Translations under genes and position numbers: made by a program
Origin: Burkholderiales bacterium
GTDB lineage: Bacteria; Pseudomonadota; Gammaproteobacteria; Burkholderiales; Casimicrobiaceae
DNA length: 64,000 nucleotides
Direction of reading: 5' to 3'
NCBI GenBank assembly: GCA_016790165.1
Contig: JAEUPL010000011.1
Span: 1 to 64,000 of the forward strand
Part shown: positions 18,606 through 27,994 of the stretch, in pieces
Layout of the letters: each line of letters begins with the position of its first letter
How positions within the stretch are numbered: position 1 is the stretch's first letter
Notes under the pieces: model-generated
The model's input: only the letters and a program-made list of their open reading frames with translations
Told to the model about the DNA's origin: nothing
Database searches by the model: none

Positions 18606-20681
18606 ATGAACATTCAGGCAACGATCCCCCGGCTGCTACTCGTCCTCGCAGGTTGCGTCGCGCTGACCGCGTGCACGATTGCCCCGCGATCCACCCCGTC
18701 AAGCACGCCAACAGACGCAATTCGCACTGTCGCGCCATTGCCTGAAGGCACCCGCGCCCAGCTCGCCGTGCTGGAAACCACCGACCTGCACACCAACATC
18801 CTCTCTTACGACTACTACAAACTCGGCGAGGATCGCAGCATCGGCTTCGAGCGCACGGCGGCGTTGATCACTGCGGCGCGCAAGGAATTTGCCAATACAC
18901 TGCTTTTCGACAACGGCGACACCATCCAGGGCACCGCGCTCTCGGACTACCAGGCGCAGGTCAAGCGCCTCGGTTGCGGCGAGGTGCTGGCGATGTACAA
19001 AGTGATGAATGCGCTGGGGTACGACGCCGGCGGCATTGGCAATCACGAGTTCAACTACGGCTTGTCGTTCCTCTCGCAGGTCACCGGCAATCGCTTCAAC
19101 GTCGATTTGCGACCGGGGGAACAGGCCATTGCCGCGCAACCCTGCGCTGGCCCCAACTTTCCACTGGTGCTCGCCAACGTACTGTCGGTGAAAGACCGCA
19201 AGCCACTGTTCAAGCCCTACGTCGTTCTCGACCGCACGCTGAAGGCAACCACCGCTGACGGCAAGATGATCGAAGCGCCGATCAAGGTGGGCGTCATCGC
19301 CTTTACACCGCCGAAGATTCTGGACTGGGACAAGCGCTGGCTGAACGGCGTGGTCTACACCGACGGCATCAAGGAACTGGCCGAGCAATACATCCCCGAG
19401 ATGAAAGCGCAGGGTGCCGACCTGATCGTCGCCATCTCGCACGGCGGACTGGATGCCAACCCCTACACACCGTCGATGGAGAACGCGAACTGGCATCTGG
19501 CGCAGGTGAAGGATGTGGACGTGATGCTGATCGGCCATTCACATCAAACCTTCCCCAATGCGGCGAGCACCATGAACCAGTTCAACCTGCCGGGCGTCGA
19601 CAAGGCCAAAGGCTTGGTGCACGGTGTGCCGACGGTGATGGCGAATTTCTGGGGCAAGACGCTCGGCGTGATCCAGTTGCAACTGATCGCGAAGGACGGT
19701 CGCTGGTCGGTCGACAAAACGAAGACGGTGGTCGAGGCACGCAACATTCAGAACGCTGATCGCAGTTTTGTCGCCCCGCTTCCAGTCGTCGCCGAGACGA
19801 TCCGCGCCGAGCATCAGGCCACGATCAACTACGTGAAAACACCCATCGGCCACAGCGATTTCGCGATGACCAGCTACTTCGCCGATGTCGGCGATGTGTC
19901 CGCCATGCAGATTGTGAACATGGCACAGACCGAGTACGTCGCCAATTACATCAAGCAGACCATGCCGCAATTCGCCAACCTGCCAGTGCTTTCAACCGCA
20001 TCGCCGTTCAAGACCGGCTTTGCCGGGGGGGCCGATTTCACCGACGTGGCCGCCGGGCCGATCGCCATCAACAACGCCGCCGATTTGTATCTGTTCCCGA
20101 ACACGCTGTACGCCGTGAAAGTGGACGGTGCGGGACTGAAGGCCTGGCTCGAGGCCGCCGCGCGCCGCTTTAACCAGATCGACCCAGCGCGCCCGACGGA
20201 GCAATCGCTGACCAGTACGGCGCCCGGCTATACGTTTGACATGCTCACTCATCCTGACGTCAGCTACGAAATCGACGTCAGCAAACCCTTCGGTTCCCGC
20301 ATCGCGAACCTGACCTACAAAGGGGTGGCAGTGCCGCCAACGGCAGAGTTCATCGTAGCCACCAATAACTACCGCGCCAGCGGCGGCGGCAACTTCCCTG
20401 GTCTCGATGGCACCCGGACGATCTTTGCCTCGCCAGACACCAACCGCGAAGTGCTGATCAACTATGTCAAGGCCGTAAAGACGCTCACTCGTGCGGCCCA
20501 CGGCAGCGCGCGCAGCTGGCGCTTTGTCAAGCTCGCTACAGCCGGCCCGGTGGTGTTCAAGTCGGCGCCAGGCAAACTGGCCGTCGCACAGGCTGCGGGC
20601 ATCAACAACGTCCGCGAGCTGCGCGCCGACGATGGCTCCGGCAAGGGGCTGGCGGTTTATCAGATCGACTTGTCGAAGTAG
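18606..20681 (+). CDS. 5'-nucleotidase / 2',3'-cyclic phosphodiesterase, lipoprotein
   Basis: A 691-residue metallophosphoesterase of the CpdB/UshA family that dephosphorylates extracellular nucleotides and 2',3'-cyclic nucleotides. The N-terminus is a lipoprotein signal (LVLAGCVALTAC, lipid-modified cysteine near residue 23), unlike the soluble E. coli CpdB. Metal-binding motifs are visible in order: TTDLHTN, DNGDTIQG, GIGNHEFNYG, AISHGG and GHSHQ. The C-terminal nucleotidase domain includes NNYRASGGGNFPGL. The start at 18606 is supported by GGAG eight bases upstream and by the signal sequence; the frame opens seven codons earlier inside the terminator. It may supply phosphate and nucleosides, in keeping with the nearby pst operon, but no Pho box was seen here. 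Confidence 0.9.
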   Translation: MNIQATIPRLLLVLAGCVALTACTIAPRSTPSSTPTDAIRTVAPLPEGTRAQLAVLETTDLHTNILSYDYYKLGEDRSIGFERTAALITAARKEFANTLLFDNGDTIQGTALSDYQAQVKRLGCGEVLAMYKVMNALGYDAGGIGNHEFNYGLSFLSQVTGNRFNVDLRPGEQAIAAQPCAGPNFPLVLANVLSVKDRKPLFKPYVVLDRTLKATTADGKMIEAPIKVGVIAFTPPKILDWDKRWLNGVVYTDGIKELAEQYIPEMKAQGADLIVAISHGGLDANPYTPSMENANWHLAQVKDVDVMLIGHSHQTFPNAASTMNQFNLPGVDKAKGLVHGVPTVMANFWGKTLGVIQLQLIAKDGRWSVDKTKTVVEARNIQNADRSFVAPLPVVAETIRAEHQATINYVKTPIGHSDFAMTSYFADVGDVSAMQIVNMAQTEYVANYIKQTMPQFANLPVLSTASPFKTGFAGGADFTDVAAGPIAINNAADLYLFPNTLYAVKVDGAGLKAWLEAAARRFNQIDPARPTEQSLTSTAPGYTFDMLTHPDVSYEIDVSKPFGSRIANLTYKGVAVPPTAEFIVATNNYRASGGGNFPGLDGTRTIFASPDTNREVLINYVKAVKTLTRAAHGSARSWRFVKLATAGPVVFKSAPGKLAVAQAAGINNVRELRADDGSGKGLAVYQIDLSK

Positions 20682-21446
20682 TTGAACCCGGTGCGTTGCC
20701 CATCCCGCGCGGTCACTGGCTCGCTCATCGCAGCGCTGGTAGCGGTATCCGTTTGTGCAACCGTAGCCGCGATGGAGCGCAGCGACGAGGCAACGCCACC
20801 CGCTCGCATTGACCGCCTGCGCATGGCTGCTGATGCGGGCCGGGACGATGACGCGCTACGCGCGCTGCTCTCGATCGGGCAGACAGGCAATGCCAACGCG
20901 CAGCGCGCAGCGGGCGAGACGCTGCTTCGGCGTGGCGACGCGGCCTCGGTCGAGCGCGGGCTGGGCTGGTTGCATCGCGCCGCCGTGCAGGGCGACGCTG
21001 AAGCAGCGCTCAGCCTTGGCCGCGCGGCGTTGTCTGATTTAGCCGTCGCGCCGCGCAACGACGCGCGCGCACGCGGGTGGTTTCAACAAGCCTACGCATC
21101 CAGTGTCACACGCGCGCGCGCGGCGCACTACCTCGGTCTGCTCTTTCGTACGAGCGACGCACCACAAGCAGCGCACTATTTTCGCGAGGCGGCGGAGCAC
21201 GGAATCGCTGAGGCGATGTATCAACTGGGCAACGCCTATGCCGCCGGCGAAGGTGTTGATCACGATCCGCGCGAGGCGATGCGCTGGTACCTGCGTGCCG
21301 CGTCACTGGAACATCCAGCGGCCATTCAGGAGGTCGCGCACGCGTTCGCGCGGGGTGATGCTTTTCTACCGCAGAGCGACTATCAAGCCGTGCAAATGCG
21401 CCTCGCGATGGAGCACGCGCTGCGTCATCCGAGAGCCGCGCCTTAA
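20682..21446 (+). CDS. Sel1-repeat exported protein
   Basis: A 254-residue protein with an N-terminal hydrophobic signal (SLIAALVAVSVCATVAA) followed by several Sel1/TPR-like helical repeats. The clearest are RGLGWLHRAAVQGDAEAALSLG, ARGWFQQAY, APQAAHYFREAAEHGIAEAM and PREAMRWYLRAASLEHPAAI. Such repeats bind other proteins, often in envelope or signalling contexts, but no partner is evident. The only plausible start is a TTG directly abutting the stop codon of the nucleotidase gene, so the two are probably translationally coupled. The function is unknown. Confidence 0.75.
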   Translation: MNPVRCPSRAVTGSLIAALVAVSVCATVAAMERSDEATPPARIDRLRMAADAGRDDDALRALLSIGQTGNANAQRAAGETLLRRGDAASVERGLGWLHRAAVQGDAEAALSLGRAALSDLAVAPRNDARARGWFQQAYASSVTRARAAHYLGLLFRTSDAPQAAHYFREAAEHGIAEAMYQLGNAYAAGEGVDHDPREAMRWYLRAASLEHPAAIQEVAHAFARGDAFLPQSDYQAVQMRLAMEHALRHPRAAP

Positions 21447-21482
21447 TCGACGCAGGGGCTTTGTCCCCATCACCACAGCGTA

Positions 21483-21507
21483 GGGCAACCGCCCACTGCG
21501 GCTGCCC
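21483..21507. terminator. Hairpin between convergent genes
   Basis: GGGCA-A-CCGC pairs with GCGG-C-TGCCC around a 5-base loop, with one internal mismatch. It lies between the ends of the convergent Sel1 and DUF5648 genes. There is no U-run, so efficient termination is not assured. Confidence 0.35.
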
Positions 21508-21552
21508 ATTCGAGGCGGCGTCTCTGTGCGCCGCACCATGCATTTCACAAGG

Positions 21553-23196
21553 CTATCCGTTTGCGTCGGTCACAGCGGAGGAGCAGAACACCACCCCCTC
21601 ATCCAACCAGCCTTGCGCGAGCATCTTCGCCTTCGTCGCCGCACTCACCACGTAGCGGTGGTTGCCGTCGTTGGCGGATGCACGGTTGTTGAAGAGCCGT
21701 GTGATGCCGTGCGGCGCCCCGACCGGGCAGGCTTGCGCGCTGTCCGGTCGCTGGATCGAGAAGTCGTAGCCTTCGTACTTGAGGCCGGTCAATTTGTTCA
21801 GCGCCTTGCAATCCTCGCCGATGCCGTAGAAGTGCGAATTGCTCATGCCGTTCTCAGGTGAGGCGTACATCCGGCACACCGGCTGCTCCGGGATGTCGCG
21901 GTATTTGCTCGACTTCGCGGCGAACGTCATGCCCGTGCGCGAAAAACTCGCGGGCAGCGCATCCAGCGCGGCTTGCTCGTTGCGGCGCCCGGTCAGAAAG
22001 TAGTGCTTCAGCGCAGGCACGTAGTACTCCACGACGGTGACGTCGGGTTCCACCTTGCCGTCGTCTTTGACCATGAAGCCGTGCGAGGCCAATCGCGAAG
22101 CAGCGTCGCGGTCCGTGACCAGCAACCCTGCGGAATCGGCGCCCTGACTGCCCGCGAACCACCAAAACGCCTGCGCCTTTGCACGATAGGCGGCGTACTG
22201 CACTGGCATGGCGTAGCGCCATGCGGTGTCCTGTAGTCCATCGACGATGGCGTGCCGCATCAGGACGGTCGGCACCGTGGCTGAGTTCGACTCCGCGATG
22301 GCATAGGCAAATGACGCCGTGACGCGAAGCGTATTCAGGCGCGGCCATGCGGTGTCTTCGCTCAAGTCGGCGATACGATACCGGCGACGCTGCAAAAAGA
22401 CGTGTTCGTCCGTCACATCGAAAAATTCAACAGCTTCGCCAACTGACAGTCCCCGATTGACAACGCCCCGATTGCCGATGCCTGTTGCTGGCTGAATGTC
22501 ACATCGTGACACACTGACCCAGCCCGGCTCTTCCATCGACAGGTAACTGAAGAACTGGCGCAGCCACAATCGCCCCCCACCGTCCGCCAGCAGGCGGTCG
22601 TAGTCCGCGTCCGCGCGCGTGCATCCGCCGAGTCGAGGACTGTTCCAGTTTGCGTCGAGGCGGCCAGTACTGCCCGACATTCGATAGTGACCGTTTAGTG
22701 CGTGGTTGAAGTACACCCAGTCTCCGGTACGGTCATAACTGCTGATGGCAAATACTCTGGACCGGGGCGTTATGGTTGGCCATGGCAACGCAGCGGCAGT
22801 CCAGTCAATAAGCGCGATACCTTCTGTCGCCGCGCCGTTGACGCCCTGAAAGTCACCAAACACGAAGGCGCCTACCGGGGTCGGGGTGACGCTGATGAGA
22901 GCCCCATTCGCAAACAAATTGTCATAGGACAGCGCCGGCGCCCACGCCGTATCCGGCGAGCCATCGGCCTTGAGCTTGAGCAGGTCGAACCGACGCTTGC
23001 CTTCATACCAGTAAGAAAAGCGCCCGCCAATCAGGTGCCCACCGTCGGGCGTCGGGACGACTTGCGTCACCTGCAGCGTGTCGCCACGAGGTTCGAGCAC
23101 GCTCAGGTCGGGCAACGTCAACAGGCGCTGACTCAGGGCGGTGCCCGCAACGAGCAAACAGCCGCTTGCCAGGCCAAAAATGAGGATGTGCTTCAT
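21553..23196 (-). CDS. Secreted protein with delta-60-like repeats and C-terminal DUF5648-type domain
   Basis: A 547-residue exported protein with a signal peptide (ILIFGLASGCLLVAGTALS). The N-terminal two thirds resemble delta-60/WD-like repeats (QVVPTPDGGHLIGGRFSYWYEGKRR, LLKLKADGSPDTAWAPALS). The last 150 residues match the DUF5648 pattern: VVEYYVPALKHYFLTG, RTGMTFAAK, PVCRMY, NSHFYGIGEDCKAL, and a final NHRYVVSAATKAKMLAQGWLDEGVVFCSS. This domain is common in secreted proteins of betaproteobacteria and its role is not known. Four cysteines in the domain are likely disulfide-bonded. It is a single gene divergent from pstS. Confidence 0.75.
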   Translation of the reverse strand: MKHILIFGLASGCLLVAGTALSQRLLTLPDLSVLEPRGDTLQVTQVVPTPDGGHLIGGRFSYWYEGKRRFDLLKLKADGSPDTAWAPALSYDNLFANGALISVTPTPVGAFVFGDFQGVNGAATEGIALIDWTAAALPWPTITPRSRVFAISSYDRTGDWVYFNHALNGHYRMSGSTGRLDANWNSPRLGGCTRADADYDRLLADGGGRLWLRQFFSYLSMEEPGWVSVSRCDIQPATGIGNRGVVNRGLSVGEAVEFFDVTDEHVFLQRRRYRIADLSEDTAWPRLNTLRVTASFAYAIAESNSATVPTVLMRHAIVDGLQDTAWRYAMPVQYAAYRAKAQAFWWFAGSQGADSAGLLVTDRDAASRLASHGFMVKDDGKVEPDVTVVEYYVPALKHYFLTGRRNEQAALDALPASFSRTGMTFAAKSSKYRDIPEQPVCRMYASPENGMSNSHFYGIGEDCKALNKLTGLKYEGYDFSIQRPDSAQACPVGAPHGITRLFNNRASANDGNHRYVVSAATKAKMLAQGWLDEGVVFCSSAVTDANG

Positions 23197-23363
23197 GGGG
23201 TCTAGGTTGTATCTACGCCGTCCCTGCGGCGCCTTGCAATCCGTTGCACTCGTCAGGGTTCAGGGCCTGCAGACTCTAACCCATTTCACTTGAGCTGTTC
23301 GCCACCGCGCGGCGGCGGCTTGACGCACATCACCCCCGACCGCTCGGGCACACCGCCAGCGCA

Positions 23364-23381
23364 CTGCAATATTCCTGTCAC
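23364..23381 (+). promoter_or_regulatory. Pho box upstream of pstS
   Basis: CTGCAATATTCCTGTCAC has two 7-base half sites spaced 11 bases apart, like the PhoB consensus CTGTCAT-N4-CTGTCAY. The second half site matches perfectly and the first matches at five of seven positions. It lies about 80 bases before the pstS start. A -10-like CTAGAA occurs near 23405. PhoB control of pst operons is well established. Confidence 0.6.
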
Positions 23382-23463
23382 AAATCCCGGTCAAACTCGC
23401 TGGACTAGAAAAGGGAAGGGTTCACCTTCCGCTCCTCGAGAAGACCACAGAAGGATTTTGATC

Positions 23464-24501
23464 ATGCGTTTCTCGCAAACTTTGATTGCTGCTGCCGCGC
23501 TGGCGGCCGCTTCGCTGCCGTTCGCGGCCGGCGCCCAGACCACCATTACCGGCGCCGGCGCGACATTTCCGTTCCCGATCTACGCCAAATGGGCGGATGA
23601 GTACAAGAAGGCCACCAATGTGGCCATGAACTACCAGTCCATCGGCTCCGGCGGCGGTATCAAACAGATTCAGTCGAGAACGGTGGATTTCGGTGCATCT
23701 GACATGCCGCTCAAGGCAGAGGACCTCACCAAGGACGGCCTCGTGCAGTTCCCCGCCATCATCGGCGGTGTGGTGCCGGTGACCAATCTGGATGCCGTGA
23801 AGCCGGGCGAGTTGAAGCTTACCGGTGCCGTGCTTGCCGACATCTTCCTCGGCAAGATCAAGAACTGGAACGACAAAGCCATCACCGATCTCAACCCTGG
23901 CTTCAAACTCGACGGCCCGATCACCGTCGTCCGTCGCTCCGACGGCTCGGGCACGACGTTTGTGTTCGTTGACTATCTCTCAAAAGTCTCGCTGGAATGG
24001 AAGAGCAAGGTCGGCGTGGGCACGGCTGTGGCGTGGCCGGAAGGCGTGGGCGGCAAGGGGAACGAAGGTGTGGCGCAGTACGTGCAGCGCATCAAGGGCG
24101 CCATTGGCTACGTTGAGTACGCCTACGCCAAGAAGAACAAGCTCGACCACATCCAGCTGAAGAACCGCGACGGCCAGTTCGTGCAGCCGGAAGAAACAAC
24201 GTTCGCCGCCGCGTCCGCAGGCGCCAACTGGAAGGGCACACCCGGCATGGGCGTGATTCTGACCGATCAGCCGGGCGCGAAGAGCTGGCCGATGACGAGC
24301 GCATCGTTCATTCTGATGCACGCCAAAGCCGCCAAGCCGGAAGCGTCAAAGGAAGTTCTCAAATTCTTCGACTGGGCATTCAAGAACGGACAGAAGTCGG
24401 CGGTTGACCTGGATTACGTGCCGCTGCCTGCGGCTACCGTGTCTCTGATCAACGCCGAATGGAAAAAGATCACTGACGGCAATAACAAAGCGATCTTCTG
24501 A
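23464..24501 (+). CDS. pstS: Phosphate ABC transporter substrate-binding protein
   Basis: Periplasmic phosphate-binding protein of the high-affinity Pst transporter. The 345-residue chain starts with a signal peptide (TLIAAAALAAASLPFAAGAQ). It continues with the family hallmark ITGAGATFPFPIYAKWADEY, the phosphate-contacting GSGGGIKQI and FGASDMPL stretches, and VVRRSDGSGTTFVF. The frame opens 58 codons earlier, but the signal peptide fixes the start at 23464, with GAAGGA about 8 bases upstream. It is first in pstSCAB-phoU, preceded by a Pho box. A hairpin after the gene probably keeps its expression higher than that of the downstream genes. Confidence 0.97.
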   Translation: MRFSQTLIAAAALAAASLPFAAGAQTTITGAGATFPFPIYAKWADEYKKATNVAMNYQSIGSGGGIKQIQSRTVDFGASDMPLKAEDLTKDGLVQFPAIIGGVVPVTNLDAVKPGELKLTGAVLADIFLGKIKNWNDKAITDLNPGFKLDGPITVVRRSDGSGTTFVFVDYLSKVSLEWKSKVGVGTAVAWPEGVGGKGNEGVAQYVQRIKGAIGYVEYAYAKKNKLDHIQLKNRDGQFVQPEETTFAAASAGANWKGTPGMGVILTDQPGAKSWPMTSASFILMHAKAAKPEASKEVLKFFDWAFKNGQKSAVDLDYVPLPAATVSLINAEWKKITDGNNKAIF

Positions 24502-24520
24502 TCTTTCGTACACAACACGT

Positions 24521-24553
24521 CGCGGCGCTGGTCACCGGCGCCGCGGCCTTTTT
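24521..24553 (+). terminator. Hairpin between pstS and pstC
   Basis: CGCGGCGC pairs with GCGCCGCG around a 9-base loop, followed closely by GCC and five T residues. It sits in the only sizeable gap of the pst operon. A partial terminator here would give the usual excess of binding protein over membrane subunits. Confidence 0.65.
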
Positions 24554-24613
24554 CTGTATTGCTGAGAAGCTTGCCATCGGCGCGCCACAAAAAGACAAAG
24601 ACGCGATACGTCC

Positions 24614-25576
24614 ATGACACCTGACGCAGCTGACAAGCGTGACAATTCGTTCGCGCTCCAGGACAAACTCTTCGCCGGTACGACGCAATTCTTTGCGTTG
24701 CTGGTGCTCGTCACGTTACTTGGCATCATCGGATCGCTGTTTGCTGGCGCGTGGCAAACGCTGTCGCAGACGGGGCCGGGATTTTTCGCCTCTGACAGCT
24801 GGGACCCGGTGCGCAAGGCGTTTGGCGGCCTGGCTCCGATCTGGGGAACGTTGATCACGGCGACCATCGCATTGCTGGTCGGTGTGCCTGTGAGTTTTGG
24901 CATCGCAGTGTTTCTCACCGAGATGTGCCCGCCGGTCCTCAAGCGACCTCTCGGCACGGCGGTTGAGCTGCTCGCGGCGATTCCATCGATCATCTACGGC
25001 ATGTGGGGTCTGTTTGTATTCGCTCCCCTGTTCGCCGAAACATTGCAGCCGCTGATGATCAGCACGCTGGGCAAGTTGCCGCTGGTGGGCATCCTGTTTC
25101 AGGGCACCCCGATGGGCTTCGGCGTGTTCACGGCAGGCTTGATTCTCGCGGTCATGATCATCCCCTTCATTGCGGCAGTGATGCGCGATGTGTTCGAGAC
25201 CACGCCACCGATTCTCAAGGAATCTGCCTATGGTCTCGGCGCAACCACCTGGGAAGTGGTGTGGAATGTCGTCCTGCCCTACACCAAGGCGGGCGTCATT
25301 GGCGGCATCATGCTGGGTCTCGGCCGTGCGCTTGGCGAAACCATGGCGGTCACGTTTGTGATCGGCAATGCCTACAACATCTCGGCGCAACTGTTCGAGC
25401 CGGGTAACTCGATCGCATCGGCGCTGGCCAACGAGTTCAACGAGGCATCGGATCCCGCGCACCTGTCGGCCTTGATCACGCTTGGTCTGACCCTGTTCGT
25501 ACTGTCATTTATTGTGCTTGCGGCATCGCGCCTGATGCTCGCGAAGCTCTCGGCGAAGGAGGGCAAGCGCACATGA
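24614..25576 (+). CDS. pstC: Phosphate ABC transporter permease
   Basis: A 320-residue inner-membrane permease of the Pst phosphate importer, pairing with PstA. It has about six transmembrane segments. The first follows a polar N-terminus ([21 protein letters not shown]). The binding-protein-dependent transport motif near the ATPase contact is visible as [20 protein letters not shown], and later [19 protein letters not shown] is typical of PstC. It overlaps pstA by 4 bases (ATGA), so the two permeases are translationally coupled. The length fits the family (about 319 in E. coli). Confidence 0.96.
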   Translation: MTPDAADKRDNSFALQDKLFAGTTQFFALLVLVTLLGIIGSLFAGAWQTLSQTGPGFFASDSWDPVRKAFGGLAPIWGTLITATIALLVGVPVSFGIAVFLTEMCPPVLKRPLGTAVELLAAIPSIIYGMWGLFVFAPLFAETLQPLMISTLGKLPLVGILFQGTPMGFGVFTAGLILAVMIIPFIAAVMRDVFETTPPILKESAYGLGATTWEVVWNVVLPYTKAGVIGGIMLGLGRALGETMAVTFVIGNAYNISAQLFEPGNSIASALANEFNEASDPAHLSALITLGLTLFVLSFIVLAASRLMLAKLSAKEGKRT

Positions 25577-26463
25577 GCACCACCCACACCAACCGCCACG
25601 CAGCCGCGAGCGGCGCATCGCCTGACAACCCGATTTATCGCCGCCGGGTCTGGGTGAATCGCTTCAACCTGGCGATGTCGATAGGCACCATGGCTTTTGG
25701 CATGGTGTTCCTGCTGTGGATTCTTGCGGTGCTGTTCAGCAAGGGCTTCGCGGCGGTCGGGACCGCGATGTTTACGCAGATGACACCGCCGCCAGGATCG
25801 GACGGCGGTCTCGCCAACGCGATTGTCGGCAGCCTGATCATCGTGGGTGCAGCCATCTTCATCGCCACGCCGATTGGCATTCTCGCCGGCATTTATCTCG
25901 CCGAAGTGGGGCGTGAGAGCAAGATTGCCAAGGTGACCCGCTTCATCAACGACATCCTGCTGTCCGCGCCGTCCATTGTGATTGGCCTGTTTGTCTACAC
26001 GGTGATCGTTGCCAACGTGAAGCACTACTCGGCGTGGGCCGGTGCGGTTGCGCTGGCCATCATCGCAGTGCCGGTGATTGTTCGCCAGACCGAAAACATG
26101 CTGCAGCTGGTGCCGAACAGCCTGCGTGAAGCCGCCGTTGCACTGGGCGCGCCGCAGTGGCGGGTGGTATTGATGGTGACGTTGCGGGCCGTCAAGGGTG
26201 GCGTGGTGACGGGTGTCCTGCTGGCGCTGGCTCGCATCGCGGGTGAAACAGCGCCGCTGTTGTTTACCGCACTGAACAATCAGTTCTGGAGCACCGATCT
26301 CAACGCGCCGATGGCCAATCTGCCGGTGGTGATCTTCCAGTTTGCAATGAGTCCCTACGAAGAATGGCAGCGGCTGGCCTGGGGCGGCGCGCTGCTGATC
26401 ACGCTGGCCGTATTGCTGCTCAACATCATCGCGCGCACGCTGTTCCGACAGACCAAACATTGA
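25573..26463 (+). CDS. pstA: Phosphate ABC transporter permease
   Basis: A 296-residue inner-membrane permease that forms the phosphate channel with PstC. After a polar N-terminus come six transmembrane segments. The family motifs [33 protein letters not shown] and [19 protein letters not shown] are present. The start ATG at 25573 overlaps the pstC stop. The gene is followed after 51 bases by pstB. Length and gene order are standard for pstSCAB. Confidence 0.96.
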   Translation: MSTTHTNRHAAASGASPDNPIYRRRVWVNRFNLAMSIGTMAFGMVFLLWILAVLFSKGFAAVGTAMFTQMTPPPGSDGGLANAIVGSLIIVGAAIFIATPIGILAGIYLAEVGRESKIAKVTRFINDILLSAPSIVIGLFVYTVIVANVKHYSAWAGAVALAIIAVPVIVRQTENMLQLVPNSLREAAVALGAPQWRVVLMVTLRAVKGGVVTGVLLALARIAGETAPLLFTALNNQFWSTDLNAPMANLPVVIFQFAMSPYEEWQRLAWGGALLITLAVLLLNIIARTLFRQTKH

Positions 26464-26514
26464 CGGGTCGTCGGCACACTGCGTGACCACACCGAAGAAA
26501 CAAAGAAGATAGCT

Positions 26515-27315
26515 ATGTCGTTTCAAGTCAGTCTCGGCGATACCCAGGTGGCGGCAGCGGCACGCACCAAGATCGGTATTCGCAACCTGAATTTTTTCTA
26601 CGGCAGCTTTCAGGGCTTGCGTGACATCACGCTCGATATCCCCGAGAAGCAGGTCACCGCGTTTATCGGTCCGTCCGGTTGTGGCAAATCAACCCTGCTG
26701 CGCACCCTGAACCGCATGTACTCGCTCTACCCCGGCCAGCGTGCCGAGGGCGAGATCAACCTCAACGGCGTTAACGTGCTGAGCGCGAAGCAGGATCTCA
26801 ATGCGCTGCGCGGACAGGTGGGCATGGTGTTCCAGAAACCGACGCCGTTCCCGATGTCGATCTACGACAACATCGCGTTCGGTGTGAAGCTCTATGAAAA
26901 GCTCGGCAAGGGCGACTTGGATGACCGTGTCGAGTGGGCGCTCAAGAAGGCCGCGCTGTGGAACGAGGCGAAGGACAAGTTACACCAGAGTGGCCTGTCG
27001 CTCTCCGGAGGCCAGCAGCAGCGCCTGTGCATCGCCCGCGGCATCGCCGTAAAGCCGGAAGTGCTGCTGCTCGACGAGCCGACCTCGGCGCTTGACCCCA
27101 TTTCGACCGCCCGCATCGAGGAGCTGGTCAGCGAGCTGCGCAGCGACTACACCATCGTGATCGTCACCCACAACATGCAGCAGGCCGCGCGCGTTTCGCA
27201 GCACACCGCGTACATGTACCTGGGTGAGCTGATCGAATTCACGCCGACGGCGCAGATCTTCGTCAAACCGAGGGACAAACGCACCGAAGACTACATCACA
27301 GGTCGCTTTGGTTAG
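26515..27315 (+). CDS. pstB: Phosphate ABC transporter ATP-binding protein
   Basis: A 266-residue cytoplasmic ATPase energising the Pst importer. The Walker A motif GPSGCGKST is near residue 53. The Q-loop is [20 protein letters not shown], the signature is [14 protein letters not shown], Walker B is [12 protein letters not shown], and the switch histidine lies in [11 protein letters not shown]. The pattern is specifically PstB ([13 protein letters not shown] and FPMSIYDN). The start ATG follows AAGAAG about 8 bases upstream. The gene lies 10 bases ahead of phoU. Confidence 0.97.
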   Translation: MSFQVSLGDTQVAAAARTKIGIRNLNFFYGSFQGLRDITLDIPEKQVTAFIGPSGCGKSTLLRTLNRMYSLYPGQRAEGEINLNGVNVLSAKQDLNALRGQVGMVFQKPTPFPMSIYDNIAFGVKLYEKLGKGDLDDRVEWALKKAALWNEAKDKLHQSGLSLSGGQQQRLCIARGIAVKPEVLLLDEPTSALDPISTARIEELVSELRSDYTIVIVTHNMQQAARVSQHTAYMYLGELIEFTPTAQIFVKPRDKRTEDYITGRFG

Positions 27316-27325
27316 GACAGTCACC

Positions 27326-27994
27326 ATGGAACACACTTCAAAACAATTCGAGCTCGAACTGGAAGACCTGCGCAGCGGTCTGCTCGCAATGGGCGGGCTG
27401 GTGGAGGCGCAACTCGAACGGGCTCTGGAGGCCATTGCCTCGGGCGAGGATGAACTGGTGGAGGTCGTCGTGCGCGAGGAAAAGCGCGTCAACGAAGCCC
27501 AGATCGAACTTGACCGCAAGAGCATGGAAGTCATCGCCAAGCGGCAGCCGACGGCCGTGGATCTACGACAGATCGTCTGCACCATGCAGGCGGTGAATGA
27601 TCTGGAGCGTATCGGCGACGAAGTGAAGAAAATTGCGCTGCGCGCGCAGCAGTTTCAAGCGTCCGAGCGCTTTCAGCACCTGCGCCTGAACGAAGCCAAA
27701 CACATTGGCGCGCTGGCGCAAGAGATGCTGAAGGAAACCCTGAATGCTTTTGCGCGCCTCGATGTGGTCGCCGCGGGCGAGGTGATCGGTCGCGACGTGG
27801 CGGTGGACGAGGAGTTCGAACGCATCATGCGCTTGCTGGTGACCTACATGATGGAAGACCCGCGAACCATCAGCCCCGGTCTGGACGTTGCCTTCCTCGC
27901 CAAGGCCATCGAGCGCGTGGCCGACCACGCCAAGAACATCAGCGAATACGTGATCCACATCGTGCAGGGGCAAGACCCCAGACACGCCGGCTGA
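27326..27994 (+). CDS. phoU: Phosphate signalling and transport regulator
   Basis: A 222-residue cytoplasmic helical protein that links Pst transport to PhoR signalling and represses the Pho regulon under phosphate excess. It shows two PhoU repeats; conserved stretches are KRVNEAQIELDRKSMEVIAKRQP, LRQIVCTMQAVNDLERIGDEVKKIA and LAKAIERVADHAKNISEYVIHIVQG. The E/DxxxD metal-contact motifs are in ERIGDE and ERVADH. The ATG at 27326 follows AGGACAG; the open frame begins six codons upstream. It closes the pst operon. Confidence 0.96.
   Translation: MEHTSKQFELELEDLRSGLLAMGGLVEAQLERALEAIASGEDELVEVVVREEKRVNEAQIELDRKSMEVIAKRQPTAVDLRQIVCTMQAVNDLERIGDEVKKIALRAQQFQASERFQHLRLNEAKHIGALAQEMLKETLNAFARLDVVAAGEVIGRDVAVDEEFERIMRLLVTYMMEDPRTISPGLDVAFLAKAIERVADHAKNISEYVIHIVQGQDPRHAG

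Noticed and set aside
23376-23393. A second possible Pho half-site (GGTCA at 23389)
   Set aside because: The spacing from TGTCA is 13 bases instead of 11; the pair 23364-23381 fits better.
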